Assembly: GCA_030512335.1 (NCBI GenBank)
Contig: JAULSU010000005.1
Span: 1,178,001 to 1,242,000, forward strand
DNA length: 64,000 bases
Direction: 5' to 3'
From: Immersiella caudata
Taxonomy: Eukaryota; Ascomycota; Sordariomycetes; Sordariales; Lasiosphaeriaceae
In this document: positions 1 to 9,424 of the stretch, piece after piece
Position numbering within the stretch: the stretch's first letter is position 1
Layout: each line of letters begins with the position of its first letter
The notes under the pieces: generated by a model
Databases searched by the model: none
The model's input: the letters and a program-made list of their open reading frames with translations, nothing else
Told to the model about the DNA's origin: nothing
Position numbers and translations under genes: made by a program

Positions 1-330
1 AGCGGGAGGATGGTTCGGAGAATCCTTGTCTTTGTTGATCCTTCGCCCGCAAGCTACCGGAACGAGCTAACTCCAGTGCTAGAGGAACGGTGACTCGGAA
101 TCCATAGGTACCAAGCACGCACAGCTCTGGCTGGGGGGCCAGGCATGGTGTGATAGACCACCGTGCTAGGCTCTCACAGGAATGCCCACATCCCGAAGCC
201 TTCACCTGGGATAGCTCAAAGCCCACGAGGAGCGCGCCCGGTACTATCCGAGTCGGCCGTCTCCAATCCTTCAGCGATCCTTTGAGGGGGCGTCCTTGTA
301 GCCGCGAGCAGTGCCGCAGACCGTCTCTAA
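1..330. other. 3' flank without recognised gene
   Basis: This stretch lies downstream of the minus-strand bZIP gene. I see no domain, no splice-site pattern and no repeat in it; it probably holds the 3' UTR and terminator of that gene. Confidence 0.4.
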
Positions 331-1532
331 TCATTCCTCAGTAACTCTTGAGCTGCCGACGGAGGCGGAGCCCGGGCCAGCAGCGCCCGACATTCGCAAG
401 AGAGGTGCACCCCTGAGCCGTCGCCAATAGTTGCTCCGCTCAATAACACCCCTGTCGAAGACAAACCACCATCGCTCAAACACCACTTGGCCGACTTCCC
501 AGCCCTTATCATCAAATGGATCGCTGCCCCAGATGCGGACGCCCTCGGCAGAGTCTTCAATGTCGTAGACAAAATTGAGCAGCGCCAGTTCGCCTCGGGC
601 GGTCGGAGGTCTCGCTTCGTCTGGCAAACTCAGCACATCTAGAATCTTGTCGCGGCAAGATGGCCAGGGCAGGAGGTCGATTATCGGATGGTGTGGCACT
701 ATAAGTTGCGAAGTAGTAGGCTGCCATGCTGTTGGGAGCTGATCGCTGGCCGGGCCGGTTCCAAGGATGAACGAGGAGCTCGATGTCAAGTCCCAGAGCG
801 AGCCGGCATTCAGACGGCCACCAACGCGTAGAGCAGCGCGAAGCAACGTCAGCTCGTTGACGGGCAAGAGGTAACTGTCCGGGAAGGATTCGTGGCTGTC
901 TGGATCTGTACCCGCCGACGGGGATTTGTGCGACGTACTTGCGAGGCTCTCTATCGTCAAGGACGCAGTGCTCTCATTGGACGATATGAAGTCCAGACCG
1001 AAGTCGATGTCACCCATAAAGGACTGAACGCCGTCCATGGCTAGTGCGGGCTGGGTCGGTCCGACGTCGCCGAACGAAGTGGCAGCCCATGACAGATCCA
1101 CAAAGTCTAGTCCGAGAGCCCCGATACTCTGGAATTCGGGATCCGAGTTGGAAAAGGCAGTATCCGAGTGCTCTCGACTCTGTGTTGGAGTAACGGCGGT
1201 CTTGGGCTCAGCCACCGCCGTGGTTGCATCGAGAATTTGATCCTGCGCTGACTGAGCGGACTTCTCGGTATTTTCGCGAGCCCCGTCCCCCAGGCGAGAC
1301 TGTCGCTTCTTCTGGCCTGTATCGCATCAGTTCAAGTCCAATGTAGGGTGGCATCGTGATCTGGCCTACGATATCGACGCTGTGCGAGCACGTTCAAAAG
1401 GCGCTTGCGCTCGGCGGCGTCTTCGTCGATGTCGGGAACTGCAATTGGCGCGGGCGGCTTGTAGATCCGCTGTCGTGTTCGAGGCCGAGCACATTCCTCG
1501 GCGGAGCTGTGAGTGTCTGATCTTTTGGACAT
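331..1532 (-). CDS. bZIP transcription factor with DUF3425 domain
   Basis: Probable nuclear sequence-specific regulator. Two exons (1532-1370 and 1316-331) joined over a 53-nt GT-AG intron give 382 residues. The intron lies inside the basic region: exon 1 ends in the codons for LNVLAQRRY and exon 2 continues RQKKRQSRLG, which rebuilds a fungal bZIP basic region at about residues 41-65. The C-terminal half is the DUF3425 type, recognised from the PHHPIIDLLPWPSCRDKIL signature near residues 262-280 and a WWF-rich tail. DUF3425 bZIP factors are a Pezizomycotina family often tied to stress or secondary metabolism, but no metabolite cluster is visible here. The start is the first ATG of the open frame. 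The leucine heptads after the basic region are weak, so the dimerisation partner cannot be predicted. Confidence 0.85.
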
Positions 1533-1941
1533 TTTGTTTGAGGTTCTGAGCGGTTTTGAGAATTTCTCAGTGGAAGGATTGGAAGTGGGATGTCAGCTCA
1601 GTCGGAGTCGGGACAATCAAAAGCTGCCAGCATAACGCGTGCGGGGTATGGACGTTCTCGCACTGTGCAAACAATAACGGATATTGGGCACTTGTGGATA
1701 GCGAAACAGTAGGCGAGGAAGCCGGTACTCCCTAACAATTTCCCGCCCCTATGGTAGCAGCACAGTGCTGGAATATCCCCAACATCTCTTCCTCCAACTG
1801 CTCTCCTGCTGGCCGCAATTCGCAACGGACATGACTTTTGAACACGCAAAACAAAAGAAAGAAAAAAAAGGAAAAAGGAAAAAAAGGAAAGAAAAAAAAA
1901 AAGCTCGAAGCACCCTTGCTGCCAAAATTACTTCCTCTTTC
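1533..1941. promoter_or_regulatory. Upstream region of bZIP gene, purine-rich tract
   Basis: About 400 bp upstream of the minus-strand bZIP start. It contains a long A/G-only tract at about 1850-1905 on the plus strand (pyrimidine-rich on the transcribed strand), as often seen in fungal promoters. No coding signal recognised. Confidence 0.35.
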
Positions 1942-2285
1942 TCAAATCTCCCGGAAGGTCCTCCCCCCCGACGTCGACGTTGTCCCCACATCCATCTTGT
2001 CCTCGTCCGGCGTCGACGCCACGTTTCCCGATTTTGTGCCCTCGCATGCATTCCGTTCCGCCGCAAGGTCGGCAGCCATGACCTCGGTGATGCGATTGGC
2101 TTCCGCAAGTCTGGATGTGCGTTGGGCCGGCGACAGGTTGTCAGAGTCCTCCCTCCAGTCGGCTCAGCCATTTTCCCGAGTGGAGCTGAAGAGTTTCTTT
2201 GTCAAGCGGTTCATCGAGGTCTCGTGGAGGCCTCAAGCGGGGGTGCTGTTCAGCTCGCTGTTAGAAGGCATGCCAAGCTTGGCAG
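1942..2285 (-). pseudogene. Possible degenerate small gene
   Basis: Reading the minus strand, two adjacent stretches have codon use like neighbouring real genes but lie in different frames. One, about 2283-2141, contains DLDEPLDKETLQLHSGKW. The next, about 2147-1942, contains SRLAEANRITEVMAADLAAE and ends in TGA at 1944-1942. A plausible intron (GTGAGT donor near 2306) precedes the first stretch. A frame change or in-frame stops separate the pieces, so either the gene is broken or my exon model is wrong. No family recognised. It starts immediately downstream of the hydrolase stop. Confidence 0.3.
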
Positions 2286-2325
2286 ACTTGAAACGCACTC
2301 ACCCCGGTTGATCAACCTCGAGCAT

Positions 2326-3308
2326 CTATGCTCGCCCAGGAACACTCTGCACAAATTCCAACACATCCCTAACCACCCTCTCAGCATGCGTCTGATAAAG
2401 ACCTGTTCTCGTCAGCGTAACCCTTCAAGCCAACCTCTCCTCAAGGAGTGCTCACCATGTCCCGCCCCCTCATAAACCCTCAACACCGCCCACTCAAGCA
2501 TCCCCTTCACCAACCCCCCACTAACCTCCACCGGCATCCCCACGTCCTCACTCCCATGCAATATCAACACCCCGGGAACCTCCTCCCCCCTTTCCCTCCT
2601 CTCCACCAACGCTTTCAACTTCCCTTCCACTTTCCCCCCCTCACAAATAATACTCACCGTCTCTTGCACCGCCACCGGATCAGCACCCAACACCAACCCC
2701 TCATAAAACCTCAACGTCGTCTCCGACAGTTCATTCCCCTCAATATCCGTCCGAAACACACCGGGTATTTGCTCATGTATGAACTCCACCCTCCTTGGTG
2801 AGGACATTCCCGCGACGAGTCCCTCCCAAATTGCAGGATCAACTCCGTTGGGACACTCCTCGCAGCGAACTGGGTATGGCATGTTCGGCCCTATCCAGAT
2901 AAACCCCTTGCAGTTCTGCTGGATGTATTCATCAGACGAATATGCATGGAGGGAATCCGCGCAGCCCATGCTTGCAGCAAGGAAGACGAAAGGGCCGGGA
3001 TTGAGGTGGGCGATGAGGGAGACGAGATCGGAAACGAAGGTGGTGAAGGTGACAGGGTGGGTGGTTAGAGGGGTGGACCAGGAAGAGGAGGAGTCGCCGA
3101 AGCCGCGCCGGTCGGGGAGGATGAGGGTGGTGAAGGGGGAGGAGGGGGCGAGGAGGGAGGGGAGGATGGGGTCGAACATGCGGGAGGACATGGGCCAGCC
3201 GTGGAGGAGGATTAGGGTGAGGGGGGGTTTGGAAGGGGATGGGGAGGTGGCGGTGTAGTGGTGGTAGGTGAGGGTGGCGTTGTCGAGGGGGGTGGTGAAG
3301 GTAGGCAT
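2326..3308 (-). CDS. Alpha/beta hydrolase-fold protein
   Basis: Probable soluble hydrolase of unknown substrate. Exons 3308-2456 and 2402-2326 with a 53-nt intron encode 309 residues. The fold signature is clear: LILLHGWPMSSRMFDPIL at about 33-50 carries the HGW oxyanion loop, the nucleophile is Ser113 in AASMG (a variant of GxSxG), the acid is probably Asp255 in HGSEDVG, and His284 in GAGHG completes the triad. The intron falls directly after GAGHG; without splicing the protein would end in an unrelated tail, while splicing gives GLYQTHAERVVRDVLEF, a normal last helix. I chose the ATG at 3308 because the protein from there aligns with the fold start; the upstream in-frame ATG at 3470 would add a low-complexity leader. 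The family resembles non-haem chloroperoxidase-like hydrolases. Confidence 0.85.
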
Positions 3309-4480
3309 GGCTGATGAGGTGAGATTTGGTGTTTGGGTGTTCTTGCTGGTGTTTTTGTCTTTGATTTGGAGTTGCTGATGATGGGTTCGAGCGCTGACAA
3401 TGGGCTTCAGGGGCGTGGTTGATATATTCCTCCAGTGGACCCGCACAATAACGGGAGAACATAACGCCAAGCCATAAGCATCACAAACCGACTAGCATCA
3501 ACACGCATCATGTTCAACACTTGTCGTTATTCTTAGTCAATCGTTTTGATTCCCTTCTTGATAATCCACGCCGCGGCGGATGAGTCGAGTGCTGAATCTG
3601 CCGGGGCAGAGATGGTGTTAGGCTTGGTAGGATTCTCGTTGTGGGGAAGATGGCAGTAAAGTGGAGGCTTGCGGTTCAACGATAGGAGATGTTGCTCCTG
3701 CATGTCGAATGATGTCATCAAGACACATAAATATGTCCCAAAGCAATGCATTGTGTTGCTTCTTCAAACTGCGACTTCGGGGAGAAGAAATCGGTCGTTT
3801 CCGTCTCACCGAAAAGCCGGATTACCCCTGAGGCCGAGGCCGGGCGGGTGCTGTGACTGCCAGGCCCCACCAGCCGGCGCGTTTGCTTGCGTACCCCACT
3901 TTTTCACTCCGCTCCTCCGGAAGAGGAATACAAATTAGTCTTCACCGACTTGAAGCTATCTCAACTCGCTTACCGAGGACACAGAAGTTGGATGCACACT
4001 TTTTGCATCCATTTTCGACAATTTGGAGATGTTTGGCGAGCTCTCAGCTCGCCCTCAGAACGCAGCTCGCTCAAGGGTGGCAGTGCAAAGCCCCTTTTAC
4101 TTCAGCTCCGACGTCACCAGCAGAGGTGAGAACGCCACCCAAGATTTTTAGTGGACGACGGCGTACGGCATGGCCGAGACACACAGAATCGTAATTTTTT
4201 TTTTTTTGGCTCCAGCCAAGAGACTGACAGCAAACAGCCAGTTGTACTGGAGATTGAACTCGAATGGGTTGAAGATGGGAGAGCCAAGCCGAAGAGTTGC
4301 GTGCGATTTAGGCAGCGAGTTAAGGAACTGAAAGGTGATGGAAAGGGAAAGGAGGAGAGAATCCAAATATAAAAAGACTCAAGATCAGCAGCTTGAGATG
4401 GCTCAACTCTCGGATCAGTCACTCCAGTGCAGACCTTTGGCACCTTATCAACAACCACAACTTTCTTCACTCATCTCAAC
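3309..4480. promoter_or_regulatory. Divergent intergenic region, hydrolase / aspartic protease
   Basis: About 1.17 kb between two divergently transcribed genes. It contains an 11-12 nt T run near 4195 and pyrimidine-rich stretches just upstream of the protease start. No coding segment with credible codon use was found. Confidence 0.4.
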
Positions 4481-5739
4481 ATGGCCGCCCCTTCATTCCC
4501 CAATGCCCCCCTCACCGTCAAGCTCATCGGCTGGGGTAATGACCTCCACGTCGAGGACATGTCGTTCAACCCCGGGATGGCAGCTTCCGACGATCCCGGC
4601 ACCCCGCTCAACTTGCTCGTCGACACAGGAAGCGACATCACTTGGGTGGCCAAAAAGGGGTTCACCGCGATGACCGGCCAAACGCCCCTGCACCGGATCC
4701 CCAACCCCCTGGAAGACAGTCAATGTATCGACACCACCATTCGCATCCCTCCAGGTACCGCCGCTCAAGACACGCACCGCTGGGGAGCCATCTACACCCC
4801 GGGCTTCGGCGCCAGCGGTACAACCCGTAAGTCTACCCACCCATTTATTCTCACAACCGTATTTAAATCTTCGTAGGCCCCATCATAAACATGGGCATCG
4901 GAACCTACCAAACCCCCCTCGCCATCGGCATTGCCGACCAAGCCTCCATCGCCGGCCGCGGCCGCTACCCGGTCCAAAACGGCATCCTCGGCCTCGGCAT
5001 CACCTCCACCACCACCAGCTGGCCCGGCGACAACGGCCCCTACCTCCCCCTCTGGCTGCAACTCCTTTCCAAGAGCCCCCTCGCCAAAACCTTCTCCATC
5101 GCCCTCGATCGCACCAAGCTCCGACCCGACGATTACACCGGAACCCTCACCCTCGGCCGCCTTCCCAACACTCCTTTTCCTTCAAACGCAATCACCATCC
5201 CGCTGCACTACGCCCCTTCCCCTTCCCCGCCGCACTGGTCCGTCCGCGTGCAGCTCTACGCGCGAGTCACCACACCCCCCGCTTCCCCCACCCAAAAAGA
5301 AACCATCGTCGAAACCCTCCTGGGCAACAACCCCATCGAGATCGTCCTCGACACCGGCGCTGACAGAGTCTGGCTCCCGCAAGACATCGCCAATCATTAC
5401 AACGGCCATCTCAACGGGATGTCTCCCTCGGCTGCGCCGGGATTTACGCCTCAGAAGGGGCCGTTGTTTCCGGCGCAGGCGCCGATCCTGCAGGGATCTA
5501 GAGATCCGGTGTTTGATGTCGCGCTGGTGGTGAGGTTTGTGGATGCAAAGACCAAGGATGCGACGGTGGTGATTCCGGCGGGGAGGTTGGTGGAGCCTGA
5601 CCAGTCGGGGCAGGCGTTTGGGCACGGGAGGGTCATGGGGACGGGTGGGATGCCGTTGTTGGGGATGCCGTTTTTCTTGGCGGCGGGGGAGGTGGTGTTT
5701 GATAAAGGGGGGGAGTGTGTTGTGGTTGTTCCTTCGTAG
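4481..5739 (+). CDS. Pepsin-family (A1) aspartic protease-like protein
   Basis: Exons 4481-4826 and 4877-5739 (50-nt intron) encode 402 residues. Both catalytic triads of a bilobal pepsin fold are present: Asp48 in VDTGSDITW and Asp274 in LDTGADRVW, so the enzyme should be active. The N-terminal lobe contains the NGILGLG motif typical of A1 enzymes and the C-terminal lobe ends MPLLGMPFFLAAGEVVFD, the usual final strand region. Unlike secreted fungal pepsins there is no visible signal peptide: the protein begins MAAPSFPNAPL and the first lobe follows at once. The start at 4481 has a good fungal context (CAACATGG); the upstream in-frame ATG at 4427 does not create a convincing signal sequence either. 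Without its signal the protein is either cytosolic or has an unrecognised upstream exon. Confidence 0.85.
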
Positions 5740-5974
5740 AGATGCGGAGTGGGTGGGAGAGGGAGGATTGAGAAAGTGTTTGTTTTAAGTGCTTTCCTTT
5801 CCGGTTTGATGCTCTGGTCTTGGCTTAATATTCGATTTAATATTCGATAGTGCTGACCCGACAGAGATAACCAGTATTTGCTTCCTAGCCTGTGTGTTAA
5901 CTGCAGAAAATGAACATCTGGCTCAAATACCTCGTGTAAACAATGATGGTCTTCATCACGAGTTGTTACTCCAG

Positions 5975-8706
5975 TCAGCCAAGCAGACAGCCACCCCCAC
6001 CATCCGAGTCAGAACCAGAACTATCCCCAGCTTCCTCAGACGGGTAGGAAGAACTGCAGTCCCACTCTTCTTCGCCATTGTCTTGGCTAGACTCCTCATC
6101 GTCGTCGCCGTCGTGGCTGCACACCTCATCATTGCTGTCGGTTGACGACTCGTCATCACTAACCTCCCCCAAGAGCTCATCATCGTAATACGGACAGAGG
6201 TGTTCCATCCCTTCCCACAACTCTTCAAACTTCTGCCTTGTGTATCCGTCGCTGTACTTCGGCTTCCGAGGCTGGTACTTGCGATGCGAGGAGATTTCGT
6301 GACCGCATTCAGCAAGTACCGCGTCCCACAAGTCTCCTGGATAACTTGTGTTGTTGAAGTGGTAGTCATACGCAAGGTGAGAGACGGTATCACCGTAGCA
6401 GTTCACCGCGTGAATATCGGCGCCGTTTCTCAGGAGTAAAGCTAGGGAACTGCGAATACACCTAGCGCCACTCCTGTCCCGAGGATTGAAAAGGTTATAA
6501 CAGCCATAGGCACAAGAGAAGCACGAGTGCAAACACGAGTTCCCCGCAGAATCTCGCGCGTTGAGATTAGCTCCTCGACTCAGCAGAAGGGATAGGCCGT
6601 CAACATGATATCGGCCGGATTTACAATAGGCCAGAAGCATAGTGTTTCCGTATCTATCCACGGTTTCGGTGCTGATCATACTGAAGGGGTTATCCAGCAG
6701 CAGCCTAATCGATTCCTACAATTTTTAACTATTAGACATTGCTCTTCAGACCCAGAAGGACACTTACCGGGACTCCGTCTTCGAGCCAAATGAACACATT
6801 GTTCATTTCTTCATCATCCCCATCCGGATCGATAACCGGAATTTCAGGATCGCAGCCGGCGTTCAGTAATAGCTTCCGGCACTCTAGCAAACAAACAAGC
6901 TCGGATGGTTCCGCTTCATTGTCGTTAACATTCAAGCGCAGTGCTGTTCCTATGTATCCATCGTCGTCGTCCAGAATAGGACCGATATAGTCGACATCTG
7001 CGCCGTGCTGAAGTAAGAATCGACAGACCTCTGGTTGTTTGTTCGCATACTTGCGCCGGTTAGTTGTGGCCTGCCAGGAGAGGTTTCCACGAGTAAACTA
7101 ATTTCATGAGGCTCAACTCACAAACAGCAGCGGAGTGCCGAACTGGTCTTGATCTCGAAGAGAAGTTTCACCCAGCATCAACATCTCCTTAAACTCTGTC
7201 AATTTTCCCTCCTTGATGAGTCCAAAGACCGGGGAATCGAGGGGCAGAACTTTGGCGACGGAGATGTGTATAATGTAGTTGTAGGTCCCTAAGTGCTCGC
7301 GGCGTTGTCTCGTCGTCAGATGCCATGCTGTTGGCGGAGATCCGGATCCGGGGAGGAACGATATGACGCTTTTGACCTCCGTGGTCTCATCTGACTCTTC
7401 TCCCTCATCTGCAGAGCTCATGAAGTGTCGCAGCCCTTGCGCTGAGACTTTTTGGCGTTTTGCTAGCTTTCTCTCGAGTGAGACGACCGACACGTCGCCG
7501 ATCTCGGTAGGATATAGCCTCCTTTTCACACCATCTCGAACCAAGGCACCTGGGAAAGCTGCTTCTTTCCCTTGAGACAGTTAGTTTGTAGGCATCACAC
7601 TAGGTTCTTGGCGGCGATGACATACCGTGCTGTGTGTTTACCGCAACTCGCGGCGAAGACTGAAGAATACCCTGAAGACACAGCAATGTCACCCGCCTCT
7701 CTTGAAGATCCTCCTGGGTACATCTGTCGCACCAGCGCTGGTACGTCGTCGCGGAAAGCAGAAACTTCTCTGACATCATCTCCTGCAGAAATTTAACAAG
7801 GCCGTCGGTTATCCATTCCCGATCGTTGGAGCTGAATATCCCCCTTTTCCCCTGGATTGATCCCAACACGGACCGTACACTGTCCAGCAACTTCTCATAT
7901 TCTGGGAGCTCTCCTTCAGATGTACTCTTCTGGGTCTTACCACGATCCGAGTTGTCAGACTGAACGTCATCTCGCACCTCTTCGACACTAGGCCTCGCTT
8001 CGAGCAGAAGCTTCAAGTTGGCAAGTAGATCTGCGACTTGATCCATACTCCTTGTGACCTCAGCACTTTGGGTTGTTGACTGATCCGAGAACTGAACGAG
8101 TTTCTGCATTACTTCGTTACTCCGAAGGGCTGACTCCTGGAAGCCGAGGTGTAGAGCATCGTTTACCGCCGCTGTTGAATCACGCACCGAGGCGGATAGG
8201 GTGGCTTGTTGCGCGACTAGGGTCGACTGGCTGCCTTGAATCACCTGTAGCGTAGACGAACCCAGCCGGACAGTGTCGCGTATCTCAAAGACGGTGTCGC
8301 TCTCCAAGGCTTGAAGATAAAGCTTCAAGGTCCCTGCGTCCCGGGTGATGATATCGTTCATTCGAATCAATTCTTTCTCGTTCAGGGCAGCTTTCAGCCT
8401 CTTCATTTGATTGGCAAACCGCGCCCCCGGATCCGTCACGGCGAGCTTTTGTAGAGTGGCCGCAAAGGTCGTGAGGTGGTCGACGCAGCACTTGATCTTG
8501 GCTAGGAAAGCCTGGTCTTGAAGCTCGGTCGCCGCGCGGCACCTTTTTAGCCTCTCCAAGGTCGACAAGAGGTCTTGGATACCGGCTCGCACCTGGTCGA
8601 CATGTGTCCCACTCTCGTTTGTGAGGATTCCATGGATGATTTTGGCGCTTTTGAGGCCCAGAAGAACGAAGGCAAGCACACTTGCCCCAGTACTGATTGG
8701 TTCCAT
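5975..8706 (-). CDS. HeLo-like N-terminal domain / ankyrin-repeat protein
   Basis: Four exons (8706-7626, 7570-7122, 7070-6768, 6715-5975; introns 51-55 nt) encode 857 residues. The first 250 residues start MEPISTGASVLAFVLLGLK and are helical and coiled-coil-like, matching the fungal N-terminal domain of STAND/NLR proteins (HeLo-like or SesA-like type), associated in known members with membrane-targeting cell-death activity. No P-loop, NACHT or NB-ARC motif follows. Instead come a linker and, from about residue 490, several ankyrin-type units such as PEVCRFLLQHGADVD, GLSLLLSRGANLNARD and SSLALLLRNGADIHAVN. The tail is very acidic with Asp/Glu/Ser runs. The introns are supported because each junction restores ankyrin repeat consensus. 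A role in non-self recognition or programmed cell death is inference from the family. Confidence 0.8.
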
Positions 8707-9424
8707 TCAGCGTGTCCGAATGACAAAGGACAATTAGACAATAAGAGGACTGGTTTGATGGTTTGGTGTCACCCAGACCCAGAAGGCGGCTGAGAGTTGT
8801 CTGTGTCGAGAACCTGGAGGTGGCACTACCTTCATCTGGTTGTCACTGGCAAGAGATCAACAAGTAGGGGTAAATCTTGGATGCGGCCTATCGCCCCGCT
8901 ACACGCAAGGCAGCAACGCCCACCCCCCGACTTCCCCAAGGATTCTGGACCAAGGAGACATCAGCCAGAGGTTCTCAAAGGCCTTTGCAAAAAGCGGTCT
9001 GGAAGGGGAGGAGCCAGTAGAGCGGGGGTGGCGTTTGGAAGCGGCTAACTCCTTTTTAGAGGTGATTTTTCAACCAGTGCCAGCAACCACTCTCAAGCTG
9101 TCGCATTTTGGGGGGGTGTATGGTCACCACCTGTGATTGGTGCCTCCTCGTCAAGGTGCTTCTCGTCAAGCTGGGGCTGCAGGCAAGGCAGACTTTTGCA
9201 TGTAGGACAAAACTTCGAGAATCGGGTATGGAAGCAATTTTATTGGGTGAACTCGACAAAACTTGTCTGGCTTCTGCCTCGCCTCAGCATGCATCACTGC
9301 CCATGCGACGCCCAAATCAATGATAACGCGGTGGGGCCAAGAAGATACAGTACAGTAGACCACACCCCGAGTTCCCGCTGCTTCCACTCTGGAAAGATAA
9401 CGCGCTTCAGCGGCTCTCAACATC
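8707..9424. promoter_or_regulatory. Divergent intergenic region, ankyrin gene / 943-aa gene
   Basis: 718 bp shared by two divergently transcribed genes. No coding signal or repeat recognised. Confidence 0.4.

Noticed and set aside
3533..3751. Short minus-strand open frame between the hydrolase and the protease
   Set aside because: No motif, poor codon bias, and it lies in a divergent promoter region.
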